Origin: Pseudoalteromonas aliena SW19
Lineage (GTDB): Bacteria; Pseudomonadota; Gammaproteobacteria; Enterobacterales; Alteromonadaceae
Assembly: GCF_014905615.1 (NCBI RefSeq)
Contig: NZ_AQGU01000026.1
Location: 1-64,000 of the forward strand
Reading direction: 5' to 3'
Length of the DNA: 64,000 bases
Of the stretch, positions 19,243-28,998 are shown one piece after another. Within the stretch, counting starts at the first letter, position 1, and every line of letters starts with the position of its first letter. Position numbers and translations under genes: made by a program. The notes below the pieces were generated by a model. It searched no databases, was not told the origin of the DNA, and was given only the letters and a program-made list of their open reading frames with translations.

Positions 19243-20980
19243 TTTTATTCGCTTATTAAAGCTTTGTGCTCCTCATTACAAAGCTATGCTACTGGGTACA
19301 TTTTTAGCGACGATTACGGTATTAGCTAACGTCGGTTTATTGGCTATTTCTGGCTGGTTTTTAGCATCAATGGCCGCTGCTGGTATTGCGGGCGTACAAA
19401 TGAATTACTTTACCCCAGCGGGCACCATTCGGTTTTTAGCCATTGTACGAACTGCATCGCGCTATGGCGAACGTTTGGTTACTCATAACGCCACGTTTTT
19501 ATTACTCAGTGAAATACGTACCAATGTATTTGCAACGTTAAGTAAGCTTAACAATGTTGATTTAGCAATGAGCCGCAGCGCCGATTTAGTTAACCGATTA
19601 CAAAACGATGTAGACGCGCTCGACAAGTTTTATTTAAACGTTTTACTTCCGATGCTGGTCGCGCTTTTAAGTGTGCCAATCATCATGCTGTTTATGTCGG
19701 CCTATAATGGCAACGTCGCCCTTATTTGCTTTACTGGTATTGTGCTTATTGGTGTGGTTATACCTGCCCTGCTCAGCGCAAAGCTCACTAAAAACAGCCA
19801 TAAAGAAACACAACTGAGTGCACAGCTTCGATCTGAGCTTTCAGATACACTCACAGGGCTTAGAGAACTAAGTATTTATCAAGCCCGTTCGCAGCAGCTT
19901 AATAAGTGCGACGAATTAAGCGAGCAGTACAATCAGCAATTATTTATTCGTCACAAAGCACTAGCAAACTCAGATGGGTTGAGCTTGTTGGTTGTTCAAT
20001 TAGCCATGCTTGCTAGCATAGTAACCATAGTGCCATTGGTTTACGCCAATATTATGGTAAATGTAGAACTTGCTATGTTGAGTTTATTTGTACTGGCAAG
20101 CTTTGAAAGCGTATTACTGCTACCCAATGCGTTTATTGAGCTTCCAAGTGTATTAAAAGCAGCAGAGCGATTATTTACGCTTGAAGATAAAGCCGCTAGT
20201 TCGCAAATTGAAAGTACAATTATAGAGGCAGATGAAAGCTTTAGTGCGCAAAATAACACATTGGCACTTAACAATATCAGCTACCAATATGGTGAACAAA
20301 CGGCACTAACTGATGTTAGTTTTGAGCTGATGCCTCAGCAAAAAGTAGCGATTGTCGGTAGAAGCGGCAGCGGTAAAACGACGCTTGTAAATTTACTTAC
20401 TGGTTTATGGCCTTTGCAACAAGGTAGCATCACTCTAAATAATCAAAATAGTGTTGTTAATTTACATTCATTAAATAGCGATATACGCGCAAGTGTTATA
20501 AATATACTCGCTCAGCAGCATCATATTTTTGATGGCACATTAAGTGAAAACTTACGTTATGCTGCGCCAAATGCAACTAAAGAGCAAATGATTGAAGCGC
20601 TCTCGTTAGCCCAATTGAGCCCATGGTTTAATGAGCTAAAAGAAGGCTTAAAAACACGATTAGGCACTGGCGGGCGTAACGTATCGCAAGGTCAATCTAG
20701 GCGTATAGCCATTGCGCAAGCATTACTTAAAAGCCCCGCTATTTTAGTTCTTGATGAACCAACAGAGGGGCTTGATAATCAATCTAAGCAAGGGGTAATG
20801 CAAGCAATAATGCATGCTATGAATAACGCGAGCGTGCTGACAATTACGCACGATCCCGCTCTTCTTGCTCAAATGGATAATGTCGTATGGTTAGAAGATG
20901 GTAAAGTGGTTGCGCAAGGCTCTCATAAGGAGCTCAGTGGCACTTATCCCGACTATGTTGCGCTAACTACTCGGTTTTAA
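19235..20980 (+). CDS. cydC: Heterodimeric ABC transporter subunit CydC
   Basis: Partner of CydD in the exporter needed for periplasmic redox balance and cytochrome bd maturation. It has 581 residues. The membrane domain contains SGWFLASMAAAGIAG and RTASRYGERLVTHNATF, typical of CydC. Walker A is GRSGSGKTT and Walker B is ILVLDEPTEGLD. The signature reads VSQGQSRR instead of LSGGQ, so this half-site is degenerate while CydD's is canonical. That asymmetry is common in heterodimeric exporters. It is the last gene of the module; a shared terminator separates it from lpxA. Confidence 0.95.
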   Translation: MTNFIRLLKLCAPHYKAMLLGTFLATITVLANVGLLAISGWFLASMAAAGIAGVQMNYFTPAGTIRFLAIVRTASRYGERLVTHNATFLLLSEIRTNVFATLSKLNNVDLAMSRSADLVNRLQNDVDALDKFYLNVLLPMLVALLSVPIIMLFMSAYNGNVALICFTGIVLIGVVIPALLSAKLTKNSHKETQLSAQLRSELSDTLTGLRELSIYQARSQQLNKCDELSEQYNQQLFIRHKALANSDGLSLLVVQLAMLASIVTIVPLVYANIMVNVELAMLSLFVLASFESVLLLPNAFIELPSVLKAAERLFTLEDKAASSQIESTIIEADESFSAQNNTLALNNISYQYGEQTALTDVSFELMPQQKVAIVGRSGSGKTTLVNLLTGLWPLQQGSITLNNQNSVVNLHSLNSDIRASVINILAQQHHIFDGTLSENLRYAAPNATKEQMIEALSLAQLSPWFNELKEGLKTRLGTGGRNVSQGQSRRIAIAQALLKSPAILVLDEPTEGLDNQSKQGVMQAIMHAMNNASVLTITHDPALLAQMDNVVWLEDGKVVAQGSHKELSGTYPDYVALTTRF

Positions 20981-20993
20981 ACGCTGGACAATA

Positions 20994-21031
20994 AAAAACC
21001 ACCTTCGATTTATCATCTAGGGTGGTTTTTT
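20994..21031. terminator. Bidirectional terminator between cydC and lpxA
   Basis: AAAAAACCACC pairs with GGTGGTTTTTT around a 16-base loop, with A- and T-runs on the two sides. It lies between the convergent ends of cydC (plus) and lpxA (minus) and can serve both. It also shows that lpxA and lpxB are in separate transcripts here. Confidence 0.82.
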
Positions 21032-21055
21032 TAATGCTTAAAGCAAACGCGCTAA

Positions 21056-21826
21056 TTATCTTACAATGCCGCGCTCTGAGTTTTTTACAAAATCGATCAT
21101 CAACTGCACTGCTGGATACTTTGCAGCATCTTCCGTGAGAGACTCAATCGCTTCGTCTGCACCTAAGCTCTTACGATAAAACGCTTTATAAGCACGGCGT
21201 ACCGCCATAATTTCATCACTTTCGAAACCACGACGTTTCATGCCTTCTTTATTGATAGCTGCAGGGCCTGCTGGCATACCAATGGTAGTAACAAATGGTG
21301 GTACATCTTTATTAACACCTGAATACATACCAATAAAAGCATGTGCACCAATTTTACAAAATTGATGAACACCCGAATTACCACCAAGGATAACCCAATC
21401 ACCTACATGTACGTGGCCGGCAACGCTTGCGTTGTTAGCAAAAATTACGTTATCGCCAATTACCGCGTCATGTGCAACGTGTGTATAAGCCATAAATAAG
21501 TTATTACTACCAATTTTAGTAACGCCTTGGTCTTGAATTGTTCCACGGTGAATTGTGGCACATTCACGAATAACGTTGTTATCACCCATGATCAATGTGG
21601 TTGGCTCGTTGTTGTATTTTTTGTCTTGGCAGGCTTCGCCTACAGACGCAAATTGAAAAATATGATTGCCAGAGCCAATCGTCGATGGCCCTTTCACAAC
21701 AACGTGAGACTCAATAATACAGTTATCACCGATAACAACATCATTGCCAATATAACTATATGGGCCAACTGAGACATTGTTGCCTAGTTTCGCGCCAGGT
21801 TCGATTATTGCTGTAGAATGGATCAC
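21056..21826 (-). CDS. lpxA: UDP-N-acetylglucosamine acyltransferase
   Basis: First enzyme of lipid A synthesis: transfers a 3-hydroxyacyl chain from ACP to UDP-GlcNAc. It has 256 residues, slightly shorter than in E. coli. The N-terminal two-thirds is a left-handed beta helix of hexapeptide repeats (for example IGNDVVIGDNCIIESHVVV). The catalytic histidine lies in HVAHDAVIG, and a helical C-terminal part follows. It starts two bases after fabZ and ends the lpxD-fabZ-lpxA string; lpxB does not follow. Confidence 0.97.
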   Translation of the reverse strand: MIHSTAIIEPGAKLGNNVSVGPYSYIGNDVVIGDNCIIESHVVVKGPSTIGSGNHIFQFASVGEACQDKKYNNEPTTLIMGDNNVIRECATIHRGTIQDQGVTKIGSNNLFMAYTHVAHDAVIGDNVIFANNASVAGHVHVGDWVILGGNSGVHQFCKIGAHAFIGMYSGVNKDVPPFVTTIGMPAGPAAINKEGMKRRGFESDEIMAVRRAYKAFYRKSLGADEAIESLTEDAAKYPAVQLMIDFVKNSERGIVR

Positions 21827-21828
21827 AA

Positions 21829-22305
21829 TTAAAACTCTCTTCTAGCACACATAATTTCGGCACTACATACTAATTTGCCATCGACTTTTGCTTGAGCTGC
21901 GAATTTCCAAATATTACGGCGCTCTTTTAAAAATTCAACATGAAGATGCATAGTGTCGCCTGGGATCACCGGCTGCTTAAAACGGGCATTGTCTACAGCA
22001 GCAAATAAGTAAAGCTCATTTTCGCTACGGTTTTCAACTGTTTTAAAACCAAGTAACCCTGTTGCTTGTGCCATTGCTTCTAAAATTAACACACCTGGAA
22101 AAATAGGCTGATTTGGAAAGTGCCCAGTGAAAATAGGTTCGTTTATAGAAACATTTTTAATAGCATGCAAAGATTTACCTGGTGTAAAATCAATAACACG
22201 GTCAATTAGTAGCATCGGATAACGGTGCGGTAATAAAGCTAAAATTTCTTGAATATCAAGGCTATTTAATTCGTTTGCCAAAATAGCATCCTTATTAGTG
22301 TTCAA
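21829..22305 (-). CDS. fabZ: 3-hydroxyacyl-ACP dehydratase FabZ
   Basis: Hot-dog-fold dehydratase of the fatty acid elongation cycle, also competing with LpxA/LpxD for hydroxyacyl-ACP. It has 158 residues. Conserved blocks are [14 protein letters not shown], the catalytic His in [14 protein letters not shown] and the catalytic Glu in [11 protein letters not shown]. It lies 3 bases after lpxD and 2 before lpxA, so the three are almost certainly cotranscribed and coupled. Confidence 0.97.
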   Translation of the reverse strand: MNTNKDAILANELNSLDIQEILALLPHRYPMLLIDRVIDFTPGKSLHAIKNVSINEPIFTGHFPNQPIFPGVLILEAMAQATGLLGFKTVENRSENELYLFAAVDNARFKQPVIPGDTMHLHVEFLKERRNIWKFAAQAKVDGKLVCSAEIMCARREF

Positions 22306-22308
22306 CGT

Positions 22309-23331
22309 TTATGACTTAGTCAGTGCTTCTAGCGCTTTAAGACGAGATTTCATGTCTGAAAGATTTCGCAAATGAGCAATAGACTTTCGCCATTCTTTGT
22401 TAGTTGTATGGGGCATACCAGATGAGTAAATACCTGGTTCGGTGATTGATTTTGTCACCATACTCATGCCGGTAATTATAACACCATCACATACAGACAT
22501 GTGACCATTAATTGCAACCATGCCACCAATCTGGCAATTCTTACCAATGGTTACACTTCCTGCAAGTACGGTGCAGCCAGCGATTGCTGTGCCTGAATTA
22601 ACTTCAACGTTGTGTGCTATTTGACATTGGTTATCGATAATAACATTGCTATGAATTATGGTGTCATCGAGTGCCCCCCGGTCAATTGTGGTGCTTGCAC
22701 CAACTTCAACCTTGTTGCCTATAATAACCGATCCAAGCTGAGGTATTTTGATCCACTGCCCTCGCTCGTTTGCATAACCAAATCCATCACTACCCACAAC
22801 ACTATTTGCTTGAAACAAACAATCCGAACCAATTTCAACGTCATGATAAATAGTCACACTAGGCCAAAGCTTAGTACCTGAACCTATTTTAACACGTTCG
22901 CCAATAAAACTGTTCGGACCAATCTGTGCGTTATCGCCAATAACGGCACCAGCTTCAACCACGGCATTAGCACCAATAGCAGCACTTGGACTTATTACAG
23001 CCGTTGGATGAATAACAGCACTAACATGAATACCCGTAGATGCTGAGCGTGGCGTTGTATCAATTAGTTGCGCTAGTTTTGCATAGCTAACATAAGGATT
23101 CGCAACAATGATTTTATTACCATTAAAATATGGCGCATCGGCTTCACTTACAATCACAGCACTGGCTTGAGTAGTTTGCAGTTGTGGGCGGTATTTTGAG
23201 TTCGCTAAAAATGCAATATGCCCAGTACGGGCATTTGCAAGTGTCGCTATTTTTTTTATTTCTAAAGCGCCATCACCCTGAAGTTCGGCGCTTAGAAGTT
23301 TCGCGATTTGCGAAAGCGTATAATTTTGCAT
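22309..23331 (-). CDS. lpxD: UDP-3-O-acylglucosamine N-acyltransferase
   Basis: Third step of lipid A synthesis: adds a 3-hydroxyacyl chain to the amino group of UDP-3-O-acylglucosamine. It has 340 residues. An N-terminal uridine-binding domain (LANARTGHIAFLANSKYR) precedes a long left-handed beta helix of hexapeptide repeats. The catalytic His is in the CQIAHNVEV region, and SGMPHTTNKEWRK is near the C-terminus. It starts 7 bases after skp. Confidence 0.97.
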   Translation of the reverse strand: MQNYTLSQIAKLLSAELQGDGALEIKKIATLANARTGHIAFLANSKYRPQLQTTQASAVIVSEADAPYFNGNKIIVANPYVSYAKLAQLIDTTPRSASTGIHVSAVIHPTAVISPSAAIGANAVVEAGAVIGDNAQIGPNSFIGERVKIGSGTKLWPSVTIYHDVEIGSDCLFQANSVVGSDGFGYANERGQWIKIPQLGSVIIGNKVEVGASTTIDRGALDDTIIHSNVIIDNQCQIAHNVEVNSGTAIAGCTVLAGSVTIGKNCQIGGMVAINGHMSVCDGVIITGMSMVTKSITEPGIYSSGMPHTTNKEWRKSIAHLRNLSDMKSRLKALEALTKS

Positions 23332-23338
23332 AGAGTGA

Positions 23339-23857
23339 TTATTTCTTGCTAACAGCTGCTACGACTTTATCAGATAAATCAGTTACTTTTTTAGGATTAA
23401 AGTAAATAGTTGTATCTTTTACTTTAACTTCATCAAAGTCGCCATCTTTAGCAATTTCTTCAATCGTTGTAATAATTAAACCTTGAACTTTCGCCAGTTC
23501 TTGGTTTTGACGTGTTTTTATTTCTTGCTCTAAAGGACGACCTTTTTCGGCAAGGTTTTTTTGCATGCCTTGAATTTTATCGCGCAGTGTATCTTTTTGA
23601 GCTTGGCTCATCGTTGTGCTTTCGCGCTTAAACTTCTCAGCTTCAAAACGAATATCGCCTTGTAATTTTTCAAGCTCTTGACGACGCTCTGCGAACTCTG
23701 ATTGTAATGATTGTTCAATTTTAGCCATTTGAGGAAGCTGCTTGTAGATTTCTTGCATATCTACTATGCCTACTTTATGTGCTAGTGCACTTGCAGAAGT
23801 ACCCATCATTAACGTTGCTAAAACAGCTACTGCTGTAGATTTAAATAATTTAGTCAT
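23339..23857 (-). CDS. skp: Periplasmic chaperone Skp (OmpH)
   Basis: Trimeric periplasmic holdase that carries unfolded outer-membrane proteins to the BAM complex. It has 172 residues. A Sec signal peptide covers about residues 1-26, probably cleaved after ASALA. Long charged helices with coiled-coil character (SLQSEFAERRQELEKLQGD) form the tentacles. It sits between bamA and lpxD as in enterobacteria, 11 bases after bamA. Confidence 0.94.
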   Translation of the reverse strand: MTKLFKSTAVAVLATLMMGTSASALAHKVGIVDMQEIYKQLPQMAKIEQSLQSEFAERRQELEKLQGDIRFEAEKFKRESTTMSQAQKDTLRDKIQGMQKNLAEKGRPLEQEIKTRQNQELAKVQGLIITTIEEIAKDGDFDEVKVKDTTIYFNPKKVTDLSDKVVAAVSKK

Positions 23858-23868
23858 AAAAAACTCCT

Positions 23869-26340
23869 TTAGAAAGTATTACTAATATTAAAACTAATTG
23901 TTTTTGTATCGTCATCTTCTTCTTTTTGCAATGGATACGCAAAACTAATCAGCATTGGACCCATCGGGGAGATCCACTGTAGTGATAAACCGGTTGAAAT
24001 CCTAAAACGCATCGGATCTGAATAATCATCTAGCTTAGCACGCTGATCAACTCCTAAGTTTTGAAAACGATCGACGTTAAATTCAGTATCCCATACGTTT
24101 GCAGCGTCAACAAAGAAACTCGTACGAACTGAGCTAGTATTCTCTTCATCTAAGAATGGTGTAGGGACAATTAACTCCATACCAGCCACTGCTTTAGCAT
24201 TACCACCTATTCGACCTTGCGCTTCTAATACATCAAACTCAGATGCGCCGCCTATACTGCCAGTTGTAACACCATCCGGATCCGGCGTACCTGGAATCAA
24301 TAGTGGTCTACGAGATACTGCACGTGGTAAGATTGTATTGCGGTCAAAGCCTCGTAATTCCATCTCAGTAATACGGAAATACTCTTGGAATGGCAGAGTT
24401 TGATCATAGCCATTTGTTGAACCATAGCCATTACCGTAAGCAAGTGCCGCACGTGTTGAAAACACCCAACGGTGATCGTTTGAAATTGGCCAGTAAAAAC
24501 GCGAGTCATAGTTCAATTTGAAGTATTGGAGATCTGAGTTAGGCGTTGTTGCTGTTAGGTTCAAAGTTTGACGCGAGCCCGCTGTAGGAAATAACCCACG
24601 GTTTACTGTGATGCGAGACCAGCCTACACTTAACTCATATTTAGTAAAGTCAAAGCCCTTATCTGGGTTGTCTTTATCTATGAAAGTTTCACGCAGTACT
24701 CGTGTTTGCTCGTATTCAGCAATATCCGACAGTTCTTCTTGTATCCAACGCACCCCAAAGTTGACACGATTAATCGCATCTATAGGGAAACCTATATTTG
24801 TGCCAATCCCATAGCTTCTTGATTTGTAATTAATAAGGCTAAATGCACTTGCATCGTAGTTGCTATAAAAAATACTACTACCTTGCGATACACCATCAGG
24901 CGTAAAGTATGGGTCTGTGTAAGATAGACTTACGCGTTCAGAGCCCTTAGAGGTATTTATATTAAAACCAATTTGGTTACCAGTACCTAAAAAATTAGAT
25001 TCTGTCACACCAATATTAAATTGCAGCCCTTGGTAAGAGCCATAAGCAAGACCTGCGTTAAAGCTACCTGCCGACTGTTCTTTAACAGTAAAATCAACGT
25101 CAACTTGGTCATCAACACCTGGTACTGGCACAACATTAAAGTCAACTTTTTCCATATAGGCTAAACGCTGAATTTGTAATTTTGAACGCTCTAGGTTTTG
25201 ATTAGATAACCAAGCACCTTCCAGCTGAGTCATTTCACGGCGCAACACTTCATCTGACGTGTTTTGATTACCGCCTACAATTATACGGCGAACATACACT
25301 CGTTTACCTGGATTAACAGACAGTGTTAGCTGTACTTCTTGCTTTTCGTCGTCAATATCTGGAATTGTACGTACTTCAGCATTAGCATAACCAAATCGTG
25401 CTAAATAACTCTTAATAAACTCTTCAGAAGACGTAACGACAGAGCCATTATATAACTCTCCAGCTCTCAGTGGAATTACACTTTTAATTAAATCTTCACG
25501 GCCAAGTAAGTCACCTATAAAGTCAAAACCTTTGACTGTATATTTAACACCTTCAGTTAAATTAGCTGTAACGTAAACAGACTCACGTTCTGGGCTCACT
25601 GATACTTGCGTTGAGTCAATATTAAAACGAAGATACCCACGGTCTAAGTAAAAGCTGCGAATTTTTTCTAAATCGCCTTCAACTGTTTGCTTTTGGTATC
25701 GATCGCTGCCCATGAACTGCCACCAAGGCAAGTCTTGCTGAGACTCAGCAAGTTTGAGCAGGTCTTCATTTGAAAAAAGTTCATTACCCACTAGGTTAAT
25801 TTGGCGAATAGATGCCGCATCACCCTCATCAAACTCTAATTTAAGTTTAACGCGGTTACGTGGTAATTTAGTCACGCTGATATCAACTTTAGCGTTGTAT
25901 TTACCGATACTGTGAAAAAACTCAACTAAGCCTTTTTCAATGTTATCTATAACAGTCTGATCTAGAGGTTCACCTACACGAATATCTTGCTGACCTAGCG
26001 ACTCATTGAGCTGCTCGTCTTTTATATCTTTATTGCCTTCAAATTCAATAAAGCTAATAGTTGGACGCTCAGTTACTTTAAAAACAACGTTATTACCATC
26101 ACGAAGCGCTTTTATATTATCAAAGTGTCCTGAGCGGTAAAGTGACTTTATTGTTTTTGAAATCGTATAGTCATCTACATTATCGCCCACATTGATAGGA
26201 ATATGCGTTAACGCAGCACCCAGTGCTACACGCTGTAAACCTTCAACTTTTAGATCTTCAACAATAAAGGAGTTTTGGCCTAGGGCTGCAAAACTTGCCC
26301 CTAATAAACTTGTCATTGCCAAATGTTTTTTTATAGCCAT
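23869..26340 (-). CDS. bamA: Outer membrane protein assembly factor BamA
   Basis: Essential Omp85 protein that folds and inserts beta-barrel proteins into the outer membrane. It has 823 residues. A signal peptide (about 1-21) is followed by five POTRA domains to about residue 425. The 16-strand barrel includes conserved GGASEFDVLEAQGRIGGN-type loop segments. The chain ends in Phe after ISNT, the usual C-terminal barrel signal. It is followed by skp and preceded by rseP with a 98-base gap, where a separate promoter may lie. Confidence 0.97.
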   Translation of the reverse strand: MAIKKHLAMTSLLGASFAALGQNSFIVEDLKVEGLQRVALGAALTHIPINVGDNVDDYTISKTIKSLYRSGHFDNIKALRDGNNVVFKVTERPTISFIEFEGNKDIKDEQLNESLGQQDIRVGEPLDQTVIDNIEKGLVEFFHSIGKYNAKVDISVTKLPRNRVKLKLEFDEGDAASIRQINLVGNELFSNEDLLKLAESQQDLPWWQFMGSDRYQKQTVEGDLEKIRSFYLDRGYLRFNIDSTQVSVSPERESVYVTANLTEGVKYTVKGFDFIGDLLGREDLIKSVIPLRAGELYNGSVVTSSEEFIKSYLARFGYANAEVRTIPDIDDEKQEVQLTLSVNPGKRVYVRRIIVGGNQNTSDEVLRREMTQLEGAWLSNQNLERSKLQIQRLAYMEKVDFNVVPVPGVDDQVDVDFTVKEQSAGSFNAGLAYGSYQGLQFNIGVTESNFLGTGNQIGFNINTSKGSERVSLSYTDPYFTPDGVSQGSSIFYSNYDASAFSLINYKSRSYGIGTNIGFPIDAINRVNFGVRWIQEELSDIAEYEQTRVLRETFIDKDNPDKGFDFTKYELSVGWSRITVNRGLFPTAGSRQTLNLTATTPNSDLQYFKLNYDSRFYWPISNDHRWVFSTRAALAYGNGYGSTNGYDQTLPFQEYFRITEMELRGFDRNTILPRAVSRRPLLIPGTPDPDGVTTGSIGGASEFDVLEAQGRIGGNAKAVAGMELIVPTPFLDEENTSSVRTSFFVDAANVWDTEFNVDRFQNLGVDQRAKLDDYSDPMRFRISTGLSLQWISPMGPMLISFAYPLQKEEDDDTKTISFNISNTF

Positions 26341-26438
26341 TTTATTATCTTTATCCTATACAACTGTATTACCGCTTAACACCTCTACTTAGAGATATTT
26401 TACAATCGAGTTCTAATTAGTAATTGGTTACGTTGCAA

Positions 26439-27791
26439 CTACAAACGCGATACATCATTGAACAAAGCGAAACATGTTAGAAAAATGAGCAATAAAGCAC
26501 CCACTTTAAAACCAAACTCTTGTGTCTTTTCAGAGACTGGCTTTTTACGTAAAAGTTCAATTATGTAATACATTAAGTGTCCACCATCAAGCACTGGCAG
26601 GGGTAATAAATTGAATACCCCCAAGTTAACGCTTATCAGTGCCAAAAAGCTCAAAAAGGCAACTAAACCATAGCTTACGCTAGTTCCTGCGCCAACTGCA
26701 ATACCCACTGGACCACTTAAATTTTTAACCGAAACTTGGCCTGTAATTAAATTACCTATCATATCAAAGCTGAGGGTAATCAAACGCCATGTTTCTTGTG
26801 TGCCGCGAACAATACTATCGAGCGGACCGTACTGTCTAGTCTCTACATATCCATCAGGCCATTGCTGAACAACAGGCGCTACACCTAAAAAACCTTGCTC
26901 AATGCCATTATCATCAATACGAGCTTGAGGGGTTACGATTATTGCTTTTATAGCATCTTGTCTTTTTACACTAAATTGTAAAGATTTGTTAGCCGATTGC
27001 GTAATAAGATTAACTAATTGCTGCCAATTGCTTATTGTTTCGCCATCCACAGCCAATATTGTATCGTTAACCTGCAAATTTGCATGTTCTGCCGCTGAAC
27101 TTTTAGTCACTGCCGCTATCGTTAGTGTGGCTTGTGGCCTAAAGGGCACTATGCCAAGTGAACTTAGTGGTGGCACATCTTGCTGATCTAATTTCCAACC
27201 ATCTAAATTAAGCGTTTTAACTCTTGGTTGAAGGTTTTCATCTCGAACTGTTACCTCAACACTTTGTCCACCTAAGCTAGACATCAATGCAAATGTAGCG
27301 TCTTGCCATGTTGCTATATCATTATCACCAATTTTAATGATTTGTTGGCTTGGCATTATACCCGCTTGTTCTGCGCGACTGCCTTGGGTAACACTGCCAA
27401 CGACAGGCTTAACGGATTGCACACCCACCATATACATGACGGCTAGTGCAAAAATAGCAAACAAGAAGTTAGCCATGGGGCCTGCGGCAACGATAGCGAT
27501 ACGCGCCTGAACCGATTTTGCATTAAAAGATAAATGCCGTTGACTCTGCGGTACTTCATCAACGCGCTCATCTAGCATCTTTACATAACCACCTAATGGA
27601 ATAGCGGCAATTACATATTCTGTATCGTATTTATCGCGCCATTTCAATAAAGGCTTTCCAAAACCAATAGAAAAACGCAGTACTTTAACACCCGCCTTAC
27701 GCGCCACCCAAAAATGACCATACTCATGCACTGTAACTAAAATACCGAGAGCGAGAATAAATGAGCCGAGATTCCAAAAAAAATCAAACAT
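26439..27791 (-). CDS. rseP: Site-2 zinc metalloprotease RseP
   Basis: Intramembrane protease that cuts the anti-sigma factor RseA after DegS, releasing sigma-E, and also clears signal-peptide remnants. It has 450 residues. The zinc site HEYGH is at residues 22-26 in the first membrane helix. Two PDZ domains occupy the periplasmic region (about 115-310), and the LDG motif is in NLLPLPVLDGGH. It starts two bases after dxr, in the uppS-cdsA-dxr-rseP order usual for gammaproteobacteria. Confidence 0.96.
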   Translation of the reverse strand: MFDFFWNLGSFILALGILVTVHEYGHFWVARKAGVKVLRFSIGFGKPLLKWRDKYDTEYVIAAIPLGGYVKMLDERVDEVPQSQRHLSFNAKSVQARIAIVAAGPMANFLFAIFALAVMYMVGVQSVKPVVGSVTQGSRAEQAGIMPSQQIIKIGDNDIATWQDATFALMSSLGGQSVEVTVRDENLQPRVKTLNLDGWKLDQQDVPPLSSLGIVPFRPQATLTIAAVTKSSAAEHANLQVNDTILAVDGETISNWQQLVNLITQSANKSLQFSVKRQDAIKAIIVTPQARIDDNGIEQGFLGVAPVVQQWPDGYVETRQYGPLDSIVRGTQETWRLITLSFDMIGNLITGQVSVKNLSGPVGIAVGAGTSVSYGLVAFLSFLALISVNLGVFNLLPLPVLDGGHLMYYIIELLRKKPVSEKTQEFGFKVGALLLIFLTCFALFNDVSRL

Positions 27792-27792
27792 A

Positions 27793-28998
27793 TTAATGCG
27801 CCACTTTTGTTATAAATTCTAAAGCGCTAATGCGCGCTAATTTATCGCATTCTAGAATTTCATCTAGGCTTTGCACATTGGTATACGTCGCAGCGTCGAG
27901 CGTCTGTTCATTTATTGTATATATATCGGTAAAACCAATTTTACCGTTTAAAAATGCATCTACAGCAATCTCATTTGCTGCATTGACGGTTGTAGTTGCC
28001 CCTTGGCCTGAACTACACGCATCAATCGCCAACTGTAAATTCGGGTAACGAGTAAAATCAGGTTTAGTAAACGTAAAATCACAAATATCAGAAAAGTCTA
28101 ACGGCTTAACGCCTGCATCAATTCGCTCAGGGTATGCTAGCGCATGCGCTATTGGTGTACGCATATCTGGGTTACCCATTTGCGCTAAAATAGAACCATC
28201 GTGATATTGCACCATTGAATGGATAATGCTTTGCGGGTGGATAACCACATCAATATCGCTAGCATCACAATTAAATAACCATTTGGCTTCAATAAACTCT
28301 AAGCCTTTGTTCATCATAGTGGCTGAATCTACTGATATTTTTTGACCCATAGACCAATTAGGATGCGCTACCGCTTCATTCACAGTGACATTTTTAAGGG
28401 TATTGATATCGCGAGTTAAAAATGGGCCACCAGAGCCGGTAAGCAAAATTTTACTTACACCGTGCTGTTGTAAATGTTGATCGCCTTTGGCATTTTGTAA
28501 TGAAGAAGGAAGACATTGAAAAATAGCATTATGTTCACTATCGATTGGCAGCAGAGTGGCTTTGTGTTGTTTTACTTTATCGATAAACAACTGACCAGAC
28601 ATAACTAATGATTCTTTATTAGCAAGCAACACTTTTTTACCCGCCTCAACGGCACTCAATGTAGGCATTAAGCCCGCAGCACCAACAATTGCCGACAAAA
28701 CAATATCAACATCAGGATGAGCACATAAATCGCTCATTGCTTGAACTGAGTGCATTACCAAAGTTTGACACTGAGTATTAGCTAAGTATAAAGATAACTG
28801 CTCAGCGGCTTGCTGCGTTGCCATAATTGCATACATAGGCTGATGTTCAATACACAACTCAGCCATTTTTTTTGCGTTTTGCCCTGCAGTTAAGGCAAAC
28901 ACATCATATAACTCTTTATTTCGCGATACGACATCAAGTGTACTTAAACCAATTGAACCCGTGGCGCCTAAAATAACCAGTAATTGCCTGTGGCTCAT
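27793..28998 (-). CDS. dxr: 1-deoxy-D-xylulose-5-phosphate reductoisomerase
   Basis: Second step of the non-mevalonate isoprenoid pathway: makes MEP from DXP with NADPH and a divalent metal. It has 401 residues. The NADPH motif GATGSIGLST is at the N-terminus. The metal-binding region LLPIDSEHNAIFQCL and the substrate loop HPNWSMGQKISVDSATMMNKG are intact. The frame opens at 29022, but the ATG at 28998 gives the family N-terminus and an ATGA overlap with the cdsA stop, so it is preferred. Also called ispC. Confidence 0.96.
   Translation of the reverse strand: MSHRQLLVILGATGSIGLSTLDVVSRNKELYDVFALTAGQNAKKMAELCIEHQPMYAIMATQQAAEQLSLYLANTQCQTLVMHSVQAMSDLCAHPDVDIVLSAIVGAAGLMPTLSAVEAGKKVLLANKESLVMSGQLFIDKVKQHKATLLPIDSEHNAIFQCLPSSLQNAKGDQHLQQHGVSKILLTGSGGPFLTRDINTLKNVTVNEAVAHPNWSMGQKISVDSATMMNKGLEFIEAKWLFNCDASDIDVVIHPQSIIHSMVQYHDGSILAQMGNPDMRTPIAHALAYPERIDAGVKPLDFSDICDFTFTKPDFTRYPNLQLAIDACSSGQGATTTVNAANEIAVDAFLNGKIGFTDIYTINEQTLDAATYTNVQSLDEILECDKLARISALEFITKVAH

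Noticed and set aside
26341..26438. Sigma-E promoter for bamA
   Set aside because: A GAACT and a TCTAA are present on the minus strand, but their spacing is about two bases too short and the -35 lacks the leading GG.
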